DNA from: Chryseobacterium sp. MYb264
Lineage (GTDB): Bacteria; Bacteroidota; Bacteroidia; Flavobacteriales; Weeksellaceae
NCBI RefSeq assembly: GCF_035974275.1
Contig: NZ_CP142422.1
Span: forward strand, 2,790,001 to 2,854,000
Direction: 5' to 3'
Length of the DNA stretch: 64,000 nt
This document shows positions 54,655-63,332 of this stretch, piece by piece. The notes below the pieces were generated by a model that made no database searches, was not told the DNA's origin, and worked only from the letters and a program-made list of their open reading frames with translations. The translations under genes and the position numbers were made by a program. Positions within the stretch are counted from its first letter, which is position 1; every line of letters begins with the position of its first letter.

Positions 54655-54699
54655 CACTCTTTATTTTTAATTTTGCCTATAAATAAAAACTAATACTTT

Positions 54700-56022
54700 A
54701 TGGATATATTAACCATTGCTGATCTACTGGATGGATTTGTTCAAGCAGAAAGAGAAATTCTTAATAAGCATCATATAAAGCATCCAACAACGATTGGAAG
54801 TATGTATGAAGGACTTACTGAAACTATTTTAAACCGTTCTATATTTGAAGGACTAGGGTTAAAGGTGATAAAAAATAGTTTTATTAAAGGATGTCCAACT
54901 GAGTTCGATATATTGCTTGTTGAGGGAGAAGGACAAAAAATTCCTTACACAGAAAGATTTGAATATGATGCAGATAAAATAATTGCTGTCATTCAAGTAA
55001 AAAAGAAGCTGTTTTCAAAAGATATTGTCGAGGGTTTTACTAACTTACAGTTTATTGTAGATCATTATGACAATGTAAAGCCGGAGCCCTTCATGATGAG
55101 ATTGCTAAATGATGGTTTTCGCGCAATATGTCAGAAAGATATTTCATGTATAAAATCAGGTGATTATACTATTTACGAGGAAGGAATTTATAATACTTTA
55201 GTTACTGAGGCTAAATTGCCAGTTCGTATCTTATGGGGATACAATGGTTTTTCAACTGAATATAATTTTCGAGAGGCTTTTGTCGAATATTTAGGCAATA
55301 ATATAACTAAAGATTCAAATATAATTGGCGGTTTTGGACCTCATAATTTTCCTAATTTGATTGTCTGTGGAAATTATACAATGATGAAACAAAATGGAAT
55401 GCCTACAGCCGCAGCAGTACAAGATGAAAACTGGTGGCCATTTTTTACATCATCAGCTTATAATCCAACTTATTTTTTTTTGGAACTAATATGGACTAGA
55501 CTTAGTTACAAATATGAAGAATTATCTATGGAAATATTTGGAGAGGATCTTACAATTGAACCTGTAAAAAGATTTCTCGACTGTAAAATAGGTAAGTTTA
55601 ATGGAACTAATGGATGGGAATATAATTATTGGGAAACAAAAAGGAAATCATTGAAAGAGTATTCTGAAGTTGCTGATTGGCAACCAATAGAACTTGATGA
55701 GAAACAACATATTATTTTGCAAGAATTATGCAAAAAAAGTATGGTAGATATTGATGATGATTTGGAATCGTATGTTATTGAGGGAGGATTGTACAGTTCA
55801 TTGATGGAATTTGTAGATAAGCTTAAAGAATCAAAATTAGTTTTCGTTAGCAATAATAAGCTAAAATTATTAACAGATTATTGCCAATGTGCAATACTTC
55901 CTAATGGAAAAATTTTTGCTGCTGATAATAAAAGTGGTAGATTAACCAGATGGATAGAAAAAGAACTTGAAAAAATTAGAGAACCTATCTCTGAAGACCA
56001 TTCTACTTTTGAAGAATTTTAG
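54700..56022 (+). CDS. DUF6602-like protein with PD-(D/E)XK-type motif (440 aa)
   Basis: Residues ~30-130 contain GSMYEGLTETILNR, KGCPTEFDILLVEG and KIIAVIQVKKKLFS. The Asp and the Q-x-K on adjacent strands are as in PD-(D/E)XK nuclease folds, and the layout is like DUF6602 proteins, with Gln replacing the usual Glu. The rest has no recognised domain. Length and lack of signal peptide suggest a cytoplasmic effector, perhaps a defence nuclease or a nuclease-fold regulator. It starts 45 bp after R1 and is followed by R2 four bases after its stop. Confidence 0.6.
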   Translation: MDILTIADLLDGFVQAEREILNKHHIKHPTTIGSMYEGLTETILNRSIFEGLGLKVIKNSFIKGCPTEFDILLVEGEGQKIPYTERFEYDADKIIAVIQVKKKLFSKDIVEGFTNLQFIVDHYDNVKPEPFMMRLLNDGFRAICQKDISCIKSGDYTIYEEGIYNTLVTEAKLPVRILWGYNGFSTEYNFREAFVEYLGNNITKDSNIIGGFGPHNFPNLIVCGNYTMMKQNGMPTAAAVQDENWWPFFTSSAYNPTYFFLELIWTRLSYKYEELSMEIFGEDLTIEPVKRFLDCKIGKFNGTNGWEYNYWETKRKSLKEYSEVADWQPIELDEKQHIILQELCKKSMVDIDDDLESYVIEGGLYSSLMEFVDKLKESKLVFVSNNKLKLLTDYCQCAILPNGKIFAADNKSGRLTRWIEKELEKIREPISEDHSTFEEF

Positions 56023-56026
56023 AAAT

Positions 56027-56042
56027 AATCTCAAAAAACGAT
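56027..56042 (+). repeat. Cassette-boundary repeat R2
   Basis: AATCTCAAAAAACGAT, identical to R3. The next ATG follows two bases later. Confidence 0.8.
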
Positions 56043-56044
56043 AT

Positions 56045-56290
56045 ATGAAATATAATTGTCAAATTTTAAACGAAACGAAAGCTGTTGTAGAAATTGTTCC
56101 TGAAACGGATATAGAGAAATCATTATTAAATCAAATCGATAAAGACAGTCCTGATCAGAATACACTTGGATATCATTATAGCAAAGCATTAGAAATTAAA
56201 AATAGATATGCTGTTTTGTTAGCCATAGATAGTTTTCAAAAGTTTCCTACCAAAGCGATCATATCTTACGATATTGCAAAAGGTATTTAA
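56045..56290 (+). CDS. Hypothetical protein (81 aa)
   Basis: The start is the ATG at 56045 (MKYNCQILNETKAV), just after R2; a longer upstream frame would run through the repeat and the previous gene's end. It is an alpha/beta small protein with IVPETDIEKSLLNQIDKD and a C-terminal FPTKAIISYDIAKGI. No family is recognised. It has the size of an immunity or antitoxin-like protein. R3 follows two bases after its stop, so the gene is tightly framed by two identical repeats. Confidence 0.6.
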   Translation: MKYNCQILNETKAVVEIVPETDIEKSLLNQIDKDSPDQNTLGYHYSKALEIKNRYAVLLAIDSFQKFPTKAIISYDIAKGI

Positions 56291-56292
56291 TA

Positions 56293-56308
56293 AATCTCAA
56301 AAAACGAT
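56293..56308 (+). repeat. Cassette-boundary repeat R3
   Basis: AATCTCAAAAAACGAT, identical to R2. A shorter echo (TCTCAAAAA at 56346-56354) follows and may mark a deleted cassette. Confidence 0.8.
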
Positions 56309-56402
56309 GTCTAATCAATATAGAATGGAGAGTATATAAATTTTGTCTCAAAAATAGTTGCAAGTTCAATAATTGGTGTAATCCTTATTTGAAACAAATA
56401 TT

Positions 56403-56711
56403 ATGGAACTGAAAAATAAAATATTAGAAATTATTAAAATAGCTGAAGCTAAACATTTAAATGATCCAACCATTTCAAATGAAATGGATCTATTAACACA
56501 ATTAATGCTAATTGATGTTAATAATACTATTGAAGTATTGGAAAAATTAGATATTGAAAATATATTGTGGCTAAATTCAGATTTTGAGGAGTTATCCTAT
56601 AAATTTCAAAGCAAAGAATTTATAGAATGTTTGGAAAAACTAAAAGATAAATATCCGAATAAAATGAGTTCAGAAATACAGAATGCTATCGAAGCATATT
56701 ATGGAGATTAA
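56403..56711 (+). CDS. Helical hypothetical protein (102 aa)
   Basis: An almost all-helical acidic protein (MELKNKILEIIKIAEAKHLN; LLTQLMLIDVNNTIEVLEKL; FEELSYKFQSKEFIECLEKL). No membrane segment. The size and helical repeat pattern are like several small immunity proteins, but no family is claimed. This is the only gene of the array whose stop is not followed by a recognisable repeat. Confidence 0.55.
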   Translation: MELKNKILEIIKIAEAKHLNDPTISNEMDLLTQLMLIDVNNTIEVLEKLDIENILWLNSDFEELSYKFQSKEFIECLEKLKDKYPNKMSSEIQNAIEAYYGD

Positions 56712-56843
56712 TAGAAATAAATATATTTATTGTAAAATGTAAAAAAACACTAATAAAATGGTTGTCCTGTATTTTATAAATTAATTTTCTTAGGATTTAA
56801 ATGCTGACAAATAGATAACAAAACCATAAATACTAATTAATTT

Positions 56844-56990
56844 ATGAAAAAAAATAAGTTCTATATTTTCGCAATAATCGTGGTAACTATAGTATTCTTA
56901 GCTTTTTTTTCTAACTATAACAAAGGAGTAGAAGTTGAAACCTGGGGAGTAAATAGATCAATAAACTGGGGATTGAACTTTGGCTTCTAA
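56844..56990 (+). CDS. Single-pass membrane peptide (48 aa)
   Basis: ATG 56844 to TAA 56990. After KKNKFYI comes one membrane helix (FAIIVVTIVFLAFFSN), then an exported tail with two Trp (ETWGVNRSINWGLNFGF). No family recognised. It lies between two array genes and is followed by R4 nine bases after its stop, which supports it being a real cassette gene. Confidence 0.5.
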   Translation: MKKNKFYIFAIIVVTIVFLAFFSNYNKGVEVETWGVNRSINWGLNFGF

Positions 56991-58215
56991 AAATAATTTA
57001 ATCTCAAAAAACGTTCCACCACAAAAACTGTATCATTTAACTGATAAAAAAATTCACTATATAGATTCAAAAGGTGAAGATCTTATAATTGAGCTAATTC
57101 AATATTTAAAAGATAATATAAAGAAGGATTATGAAAATAAAATGGTTTCAACAGAAATTTATGCTGAATTTCTCAGAAACTTTAATTTGAAATCTGATAT
57201 AGAAATTAATGAGTCAACAAATACCATAAAAAATTTTAGTGGTTTAAATGGAGATACCGAAACAATAGCAGAATTTGTAATAGATTCAACTTATCCAGAG
57301 ATAAATAAGGTGATAGATGCCTCTGAGGGTGAATTCATTGACGAACTGATAATTGATAAATCTGCATTTAAAAATTTAGATTTAAGAATGGAAGGAATTA
57401 AAATAGCCGATCTAAGTGATATCGCTACTTTAACGATCTCTCCTATACCAATATTTGATAAAGACGTCGATGTTTCTTTTGAAAATGGATATGAGATTAA
57501 TGATATAAGTGTTAAAGTGACAAGAGGCGGCAGCAGAACTAAAGTGCTCATTGAATTTCAAAAGAATGAATTTGAACTTATAATAACTATCAAAGAAAAT
57601 AATTTTATTTTACACGTAGACTATAGAAATTCTACATTAATAAATAACGTCTCTAGACAACTTCAATTTTACAATGCTATGAATTTGTTAGCGACAGGAA
57701 ATACAATAAATGCATTCTCTGAAGGTAAATTAGTATTTACTTCAATGGAAAAATTTGATAGGCGAATTTTAGATGGTTTTAAAGGTCTTTATGATTATAA
57801 CTTGTTTTATCTAAAGTATTTTGAAAAGTTAAAAGAAATAGAAAAAGAATATAATATTAGATTCTCAAACATTGATATAAATGAAGTATCGGATAAAAAT
57901 GATATAATTCTAAACAGAATAATATCCAAGATTAGAAAAGAGCCAATAGAAGAGTTTTTTAAGGGTATTTCATTTAATATACCCCTCACTGAAAGGAATA
58001 AGAAATTGTTTGCAGATATTGAAAATCCAGCTATAAAGTTTGCTGCAAATATGGAAAAATTTACTCTACATAATCAAGAATTTCAATTAGGAGAACATGA
58101 TATACATATCGTAGAACCGAGAATATTAAATTATGAGAATGTTCTCAAAGGAATTGATGAAGAAATAAGAATAGAAAGTAAAAAAGAAAAGATATTAATT
58201 AAATTCAAAGATTAA
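56980..58215 (+). CDS. Hypothetical protein (up to 411 aa), start uncertain
   Basis: The frame opens at TTG 56980, which overlaps the preceding peptide gene by 11 bp and reads through repeat R4 (encoding LISKNV). The first in-frame ATG is at 57142, giving 357 aa. The protein is acidic, cytoplasmic and alpha/beta, with TISPIPIFDKDVDVSFENG and NNVSRQLQFYNAMNLLATG. No family is recognised. If R4 is a recombination point, the first ~12 codons were joined to this gene by insertion. R5 follows 24 bp after the stop. Confidence 0.6.
   Translation: MASKNNLISKNVPPQKLYHLTDKKIHYIDSKGEDLIIELIQYLKDNIKKDYENKMVSTEIYAEFLRNFNLKSDIEINESTNTIKNFSGLNGDTETIAEFVIDSTYPEINKVIDASEGEFIDELIIDKSAFKNLDLRMEGIKIADLSDIATLTISPIPIFDKDVDVSFENGYEINDISVKVTRGGSRTKVLIEFQKNEFELIITIKENNFILHVDYRNSTLINNVSRQLQFYNAMNLLATGNTINAFSEGKLVFTSMEKFDRRILDGFKGLYDYNLFYLKYFEKLKEIEKEYNIRFSNIDINEVSDKNDIILNRIISKIRKEPIEEFFKGISFNIPLTERNKKLFADIENPAIKFAANMEKFTLHNQEFQLGEHDIHIVEPRILNYENVLKGIDEEIRIESKKEKILIKFKD
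57000..57015 (+). repeat. Cassette-boundary repeat R4
   Basis: AATCTCAAAAAACGTT, one base different from R2 and R3; it lies in the 5' part of the following open frame. Confidence 0.75.
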
Positions 58216-58239
58216 AAATTATATATAAGTTGAATAATT

Positions 58240-58255
58240 AATCTCAACAAACGAT
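58240..58255 (+). repeat. Cassette-boundary repeat R5
   Basis: AATCTCAACAAACGAT, one base different from R2 and R3; 24 bp after the previous stop codon. Confidence 0.75.
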
Positions 58256-58282
58256 TAGAAAAAACCCCGCAACAATGTTTAT

Positions 58283-58882
58283 ATGAAAGATATATTTATT
58301 CTAATTTTATCACTTATTATAATGTCTTCCTGTAAAGAAAAACATACAGAAGAACAAATTCTAGTCAATCAAAATAAAAAAGTCATTGATTCTTTAACGT
58401 ATATAAGACATAATTTGCATCCAGAATATTTAAAATCTGGTAATTCTGAGTTAATAGCAGATGAAATAATAAAAAATTCCTTTTCGGTACTTGAAATAGA
58501 TAGTAAAAATTTAGATGCAGTTAAAGATTTAGCTCATTTCAATTTTGAAATAAAAAATTATAAGGAAGCTGTACATTATTATACCATTTTAATAGATTTA
58601 AAAGATGATCTGAACAATAGATATGTTATCCCATATTACCTTCAAAGAGGAATCGCAAAATTTCATCTACAAGATTTTAATGGTGCAATAGAAGATCTTC
58701 AACACTATAAAGATGAAAACATTGACAAAAGAACTAATGGTTATACAGAGGCTTGCTATTATTTAGGGACTTGTTATAAAAATGTAAATGATCAATCTAA
58801 TGCATGTGATAACTTCAGAACGTATGCTGAAAACGTGGCAACAGATGAAGCCTGGGATCTAATTGCAGAATATTGTAATTAG
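58283..58882 (+). CDS. TPR-containing lipoprotein (199 aa)
   Basis: Lipoprotein signal MKDIFILILSLIIMSSC with the lipid-bearing Cys at residue 17. Then TPR-like helices (VLEIDSKNLDAVKDLAHFNF; YKEAVHYYTILIDL; FNGAIEDLQHYK; NGYTEACYYLGTCYKN). Anchored in the envelope. In an array of possible immunity genes such a lipoprotein could protect the periplasm, but a direct toxin link is missing. Its stop codon overlaps R6. Confidence 0.72.
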   Translation: MKDIFILILSLIIMSSCKEKHTEEQILVNQNKKVIDSLTYIRHNLHPEYLKSGNSELIADEIIKNSFSVLEIDSKNLDAVKDLAHFNFEIKNYKEAVHYYTILIDLKDDLNNRYVIPYYLQRGIAKFHLQDFNGAIEDLQHYKDENIDKRTNGYTEACYYLGTCYKNVNDQSNACDNFRTYAENVATDEAWDLIAEYCN

Positions 58883-58896
58883 TCTCACAAAACGAT
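58881..58896 (+). repeat. Cassette-boundary repeat R6
   Basis: AGTCTCACAAAACGAT; the first two bases belong to the stop codon of the TPR gene and the next ATG (58897) follows at once. Confidence 0.75.
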
Positions 58897-59106
58897 ATGA
58901 TGGAAAAATTAAGATCTTATACTATACTGCTGTTTAGCTTTTTTGCCGTTTTTTGGATGGATGAGAACTATATTCACTCATTTCCTTTTTCAAAATTAAT
59001 AGTTTCTCTTTTCATTGAAAATATAAACATAATTTTTTCAATATGGTTTATTATATTTCTAGCAGTTTGGATTTTTGAAAAGAAGAGAATTACAAAAGAT
59101 AACTAA
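58897..59106 (+). CDS. Small membrane protein (69 aa)
   Basis: Starts directly after R6. Two hydrophobic segments (SYTILLFSFFAVFWM; NIIFSIWFIIFLAVWIF) and a basic C-terminus (EKKRITKDN) suggest a hairpin inner-membrane protein. No family recognised. Membrane proteins of this size serve as immunity proteins against pore-forming toxins in other systems; this is only analogy. R7 overlaps its stop. Confidence 0.5.
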   Translation: MMEKLRSYTILLFSFFAVFWMDENYIHSFPFSKLIVSLFIENINIIFSIWFIIFLAVWIFEKKRITKDN

Positions 59107-59120
59107 TCTCGAAAACCGAT
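59105..59120 (+). repeat. Cassette-boundary repeat R7
   Basis: AATCTCGAAAACCGAT, beginning inside the stop codon of the 69-aa gene. A further start (ATG 59201, MKMKHLM...) is cut 20 bp later by the IS element. Confidence 0.7.
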
Positions 59121-59220
59121 AATAAGTAGTATCTAATTAATACGGTTTGCCGTAAATAAATTTAATTTTTAAAATTTAATTTTGTTAGTTAAAAGAATTG
59201 ATGAAGATGAAACATCTAAT

Positions 59221-60135
59221 GAAGTCATTTAAACTTTTAATATAAAAAACGGCTTGTTTATTTTTGTGTTGCGAAACATAAAAAACAAATCAAGCCGATG
59301 ATGTACCAAGTACTAGACAAAGATATAATAGAAAATGAAATAGTACCTAATCTTCCTAAGCCAAAACGAGGATTTTTTCCCAAAGCCCCTCTTGCTGAAA
59401 TAGTAAATTGCATATTATACAAACTGAAAACAGGGGTTCAATGGGCTTATTTACCTGTAAAAAGTCTTTTTGCAGAGAATGTTTTGACCTATCAAAGTGT
59501 TTTCTATCATTTTCGTAAATGGTGTGTAAAAAATATTTGGCAAGATTGCTGGATAAAGCTATTATCAAAAAATAAATCGAAATTAGATTTATCCAGTGCA
59601 GATTTAGACGGGAGTCATACATCAGCATTACGGGGAGGAGAAGAGGTCGCTTATCAAGGGCGTAAAAAGAGAAAGACCACTACTTCGCTTTATTTTACAG
59701 ATAGACAGGGACTTCCTTTAGCAATGTCAGACCCTATTGCAGGAAATCATAATGATCTGTATCATATTGAAATCTATTTTGATCAGATCACTCAAACATT
59801 AGAAAAGGCAGATATTGCTGTAAAGGGATTATTTATGAATGCTGATGCAGGGTTTGATGCTCAAAACTTCAGAAAGCATTGTGAAAATAAAGATATCATA
59901 GCAAATATTGCTTTCAATAAGCGTAATGGCTCAGATACAGACGAGATTTATTTTGATGAGCTTTTATACCATCAAAGATATACTATAGAAAGAACAAATG
60001 CTTGGTTAGACAGCTTTAGATCATTGCTCAATAGGTTTGATACTACTGTATCTAGTTGGAAATCTTTTAATTATTTAGCATTTATGGTCATTGCACTAAG
60101 AAAGTTTTATAACACAAAAAAGTTTAAATGACTTC
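59221..60135 (+). mobile_element. IS5-family insertion sequence, complete (915 bp)
   Basis: Perfect 18-bp terminal inverted repeats GAAGTCATTTAAACTTTT (59221-59238) and its reverse complement (60118-60135). One transposase gene fills it. The flanking triplets differ (AAT / GAA), so no target duplication is seen. A long hairpin (arms 59250-59256 CGGCTTG and 59291-59297 CAAGCCG, extended through T/A tracts) stands right before the transposase ATG. Confidence 0.9.
59298..60131 (+). CDS. IS5-family transposase
   Basis: 277 aa, full length for the flavobacterial members I recall. DDE residues: Asp in SADLDGSHTS, Asp in MNADAGFDAQNF, Glu in RYTIERTNAWLDSF (the Y-x2-R-x3-E-type block of IS4/IS5 enzymes). 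DGSHTSALRGGEEVAYQGRK is characteristic. The stop codon lies inside the right inverted repeat. The frame is intact, so the element may be active. Confidence 0.92.
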   Translation: MMYQVLDKDIIENEIVPNLPKPKRGFFPKAPLAEIVNCILYKLKTGVQWAYLPVKSLFAENVLTYQSVFYHFRKWCVKNIWQDCWIKLLSKNKSKLDLSSADLDGSHTSALRGGEEVAYQGRKKRKTTTSLYFTDRQGLPLAMSDPIAGNHNDLYHIEIYFDQITQTLEKADIAVKGLFMNADAGFDAQNFRKHCENKDIIANIAFNKRNGSDTDEIYFDELLYHQRYTIERTNAWLDSFRSLLNRFDTTVSSWKSFNYLAFMVIALRKFYNTKKFK

Positions 60136-60233
60136 GAAATAAAAAAAATTCATCAAAACAATATCCGGCTGGGGTATTATTTTGATGAATTCTCAGGAAA
60201 TTCCCGTTATATGATACAGAGAATTTTAAAAAT

Positions 60234-63200
60234 CTAAATCTGTTGGGATTTTCTTGTTCTGTTAAAAATCCAGAATATAATCGGGAAAATCAACAAAGTA
60301 AGAACAGTAGCTGTGATTAATCCACCAATGATAACAATAGCCAATGGTTTTTGAGATTCGGATCCGATACCGGTAGACAAAGCGGCCGGCATTAATCCAA
60401 TTGAAGCCATTAAGGCAGTCATAATCACTGGTCGTGTTCTGGATTTAACCCCATGCAATATTGCTTCATCAAGACTCTGTCCGTTTTTTACATTCTGATG
60501 AAATTCCGTAATAAGAATTACTCCATTCTGAATACAGATTCCAAGAAGAGCGATCATACCTACACCGGCAGAAATTCCAAAGTTAATTCCTGTGACATGC
60601 AAAGCGATAATTCCTCCAATTAAAGCAAAAGGAACATTTGCCAATACCAAAAGAGAATCTTTCATATTTCCAAAAAGAATAAACAAGAGGAAGAAAATTC
60701 CCAAAATACTGATTGGGACAACCTGGGTGAGACGTTTTGAAGCTCTCTGCTGGTTTTCAAACTGTCCTGTCCATCCCACAGAATATCCATCAGGAAGGTC
60801 TATTTTAGCCACTTCTTTCTGAGCATCGGCAATAGTGCTTCCCAAGTCACGATCCCGGATCGAGAATTTCACTCCGATATATCTCTTAATATCATCTCTA
60901 TAGATAAATGCAGCTCCATTATCTTTAACAATGGTACTGATCTCTTTTAAAGGGATTTTTGCGCCATCCTGAGTGGGCACCATTAATGCTGCAATATCGT
61001 TTTCATCCTTCCTGTACTCTTGGGAGTAACGGAGACGAATCGGAAACTTTCTTTCGCCATCAAACATCTCTGAAGCTGTTTTCCCCCCAAAGGCCATCTC
61101 CAGTACAGATTGGGCATCATCCGGCATTACTCCGTAAGCCGCCATTTTATCACGATCCAATACCACACTTACTTCAGGCTGTCCTATATTTTTTATAATC
61201 CCAGGATCTTTTACTCCCTGCACATCTTTTATCTGCTTTAAGACCTCCTCAGCAAGCCGATCCAGGGTTTCAAGATTATCGCCATAAATCTTAATCCCAT
61301 TCTCGGCCTTAAAACCAGCTACCGCCTCAGCAACATTATCTGAAATAGGCTGGGAATAATTAAATGTAATTCCCTGATAGGATCTTAGTTTCTTATCAAT
61401 CTCCTCAATAAGCTCTTCGTAGGTAATTTTCCTTTTCCACTCTTCCTTAGGCTTGAGATTGACTGCAAATTGTACAAATCCGAAACCATTAGGATCGGTT
61501 CCGTCATTACTTCTCCCGGTTTGCGCCAGTACATCAGTAACTTCAGAAAAACTCATAATGTCCTTCTTTAAAAGATCGGCCGTTTTCAAAGACTCCTTAA
61601 GAGACGAGCTCATTGGCATTTCTGCCGTGATCCAAAGTGATCCTTCATTTAACTGGGGCAGGAATTCTGTTCCTAAAAATTTTCCTGAAAATAAGGTCAC
61701 CGCCAAAAATGAAATTGCGACAATTAAACTCATTTTTTTATGTTTAAATGTATAGCTGAAGCCCTTTAAAACAATGCGATCCCAAAAGTTCACGAAAGGA
61801 TTATTCTTCTCTTTAACATTTTTATTCAAAAGGAGATGGGAAAGTACAGGAACGAGGGTTAACGTAAATATTAAAGCCCCCATCAAAGCAAACCCCAATG
61901 TAAATGCAAGCGGAGAAAACATTTTACCTTCCACTTTCTGAAATGAGAAAATCGGAATAAGAGAGGTAATAATAATTAATTTTGAAAAGAAGATGGCTTT
62001 CCCCAATCCGGTTCCGGTTTGCTTTATCCAGCCTCCCTTCGCCATTTTATTGAATTTTTCTTCCCCGTACTTATGCGCTTTATGATCGAGCATAACAAAG
62101 AGGCCCTCCACCATGACGACGGCTCCATCAATGATAATTCCAAAATCTACCGCTCCCAGAGACAATAAGTTCGCGCTCATTCCTGCCATTTTTAAACATA
62201 AAAAAGCAAATAATAAGGAGAGTGGAATAATGATGGATACGATTAAGGTGGTTCGCCAGTCTGCCATAAAGATCAATACAATAACCGTAACCAGTACGAT
62301 ACCTTCTATAAGGTTATGCATCACGGTATGCGTTGTAAAGTCCATCAGATTATCACGGTCATAAAAAGTCACCATTTTGACATCCTTGGGAAGAATTTTA
62401 TGATTAAGTTCCTCAATTTTGGCTTTTACTCCTACCAGCACCTCCCGCGGGTTCTCACCTTTTCTCATGACTACGATTCCTTCTACAGTGTCTTCCTGAT
62501 TGTTGAGACCGGCCTGCCCTACTCTTGGCATTGCACTTTCATGTACATCCGCTACATTCTTAACCAGAACAGGGTTACCACTGTCATTCTGAATGGTTAT
62601 GTTCCCGATGTCAGCCACTGATTTCACAAGTCCTATTCCTCGGACTACGTAGGCCTGACCATTTTTTTCAATCACATCTCCCCCAACATTAAGATTACTT
62701 TTTGTCACCGCATCATAGACCTGAAGCGGGGTCAGGTTATATTTATCCAACGCTCGAGGATCAATGCTAAGCTCAAAAACTTTGTCCTGGCCTCCGAAAA
62801 CGTTAATATCTGCAACCCCCGGCACTCCTCTCAAAGCCCGGTCGATAACCCAGTTTTGTAGGGTCAGCAGTTCGCGGGAATCTTTTGTTTTACTTTGTAA
62901 AGTATACCGGAATATCTCCCCTGTAGGTCCGTAAGGTGGCTGCACTTCGGGATCTACTTCATCAGGAAGGCTGACTGTTCTTAGTTGATTATTGACCTGA
63001 TTTCTGGCAAATGTATCGTCTACCCCATCATCAAAAAGAATTTTCACAATCGAAAGTCCGAACATTGTGGTACTTCTAACACTGGTTTTCTTCTGAACGG
63101 GGCTCATCGCCAACTCAATGGGAGTGGTAACAAAACGTTCTACCTCTTCCGCACTTCGCCCGTTCCACTGAGTGATAATAACAATTTGGGTATTGGTAAC

Positions 63201-63332
63201 GTCAGGAAAGGCTTCAATAGGCATATTTTTGAAACTGATAAATCCTGCAACTGCCAAAATCGCCACCCAAATAAAGGTAAATGCTTTATTTTTTAACGAG
63301 AAAGCAATTATATTTTTTATAAATTTATTCAT
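60234..63332 (-). CDS. czcA: Heavy-metal efflux RND transporter, CzcA/CusA family
   Basis: 1032 aa, an inner-membrane trimeric pump for divalent or monovalent metals. Motifs: GRSAEEVERFVTTPIE, the transmembrane proton-relay DFGIIIDGAVVMVEG (helix 4, Asp/Asp/Glu as in the zinc/cobalt/cadmium HME class), GTEFLPQLNEGSLWI, and the C-terminal GICIQNGVILITEF. Twelve helices in two halves with large periplasmic loops are present. It pairs with the membrane-fusion gene upstream at 63.7 kb. Substrate class (zinc-type rather than copper-type) is inferred from the helix-4 motif. Confidence 0.93.
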   Translation of the reverse strand: MNKFIKNIIAFSLKNKAFTFIWVAILAVAGFISFKNMPIEAFPDVTNTQIVIITQWNGRSAEEVERFVTTPIELAMSPVQKKTSVRSTTMFGLSIVKILFDDGVDDTFARNQVNNQLRTVSLPDEVDPEVQPPYGPTGEIFRYTLQSKTKDSRELLTLQNWVIDRALRGVPGVADINVFGGQDKVFELSIDPRALDKYNLTPLQVYDAVTKSNLNVGGDVIEKNGQAYVVRGIGLVKSVADIGNITIQNDSGNPVLVKNVADVHESAMPRVGQAGLNNQEDTVEGIVVMRKGENPREVLVGVKAKIEELNHKILPKDVKMVTFYDRDNLMDFTTHTVMHNLIEGIVLVTVIVLIFMADWRTTLIVSIIIPLSLLFAFLCLKMAGMSANLLSLGAVDFGIIIDGAVVMVEGLFVMLDHKAHKYGEEKFNKMAKGGWIKQTGTGLGKAIFFSKLIIITSLIPIFSFQKVEGKMFSPLAFTLGFALMGALIFTLTLVPVLSHLLLNKNVKEKNNPFVNFWDRIVLKGFSYTFKHKKMSLIVAISFLAVTLFSGKFLGTEFLPQLNEGSLWITAEMPMSSSLKESLKTADLLKKDIMSFSEVTDVLAQTGRSNDGTDPNGFGFVQFAVNLKPKEEWKRKITYEELIEEIDKKLRSYQGITFNYSQPISDNVAEAVAGFKAENGIKIYGDNLETLDRLAEEVLKQIKDVQGVKDPGIIKNIGQPEVSVVLDRDKMAAYGVMPDDAQSVLEMAFGGKTASEMFDGERKFPIRLRYSQEYRKDENDIAALMVPTQDGAKIPLKEISTIVKDNGAAFIYRDDIKRYIGVKFSIRDRDLGSTIADAQKEVAKIDLPDGYSVGWTGQFENQQRASKRLTQVVPISILGIFFLLFILFGNMKDSLLVLANVPFALIGGIIALHVTGINFGISAGVGMIALLGICIQNGVILITEFHQNVKNGQSLDEAILHGVKSRTRPVIMTALMASIGLMPAALSTGIGSESQKPLAIVIIGGLITATVLTLLIFPIIFWIFNRTRKSQQI

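Noticed and set aside
54639..59120. CRISPR array reading of the 16-bp repeats
   Set aside because: Spacing is irregular (hundreds of bases to over 1 kb), units enclose genes, and no cas genes are present.
54639..59120. Classical integron reading
   Set aside because: No intI, no attC stem structure around the repeats and no GTTRRRY core at most junctions.
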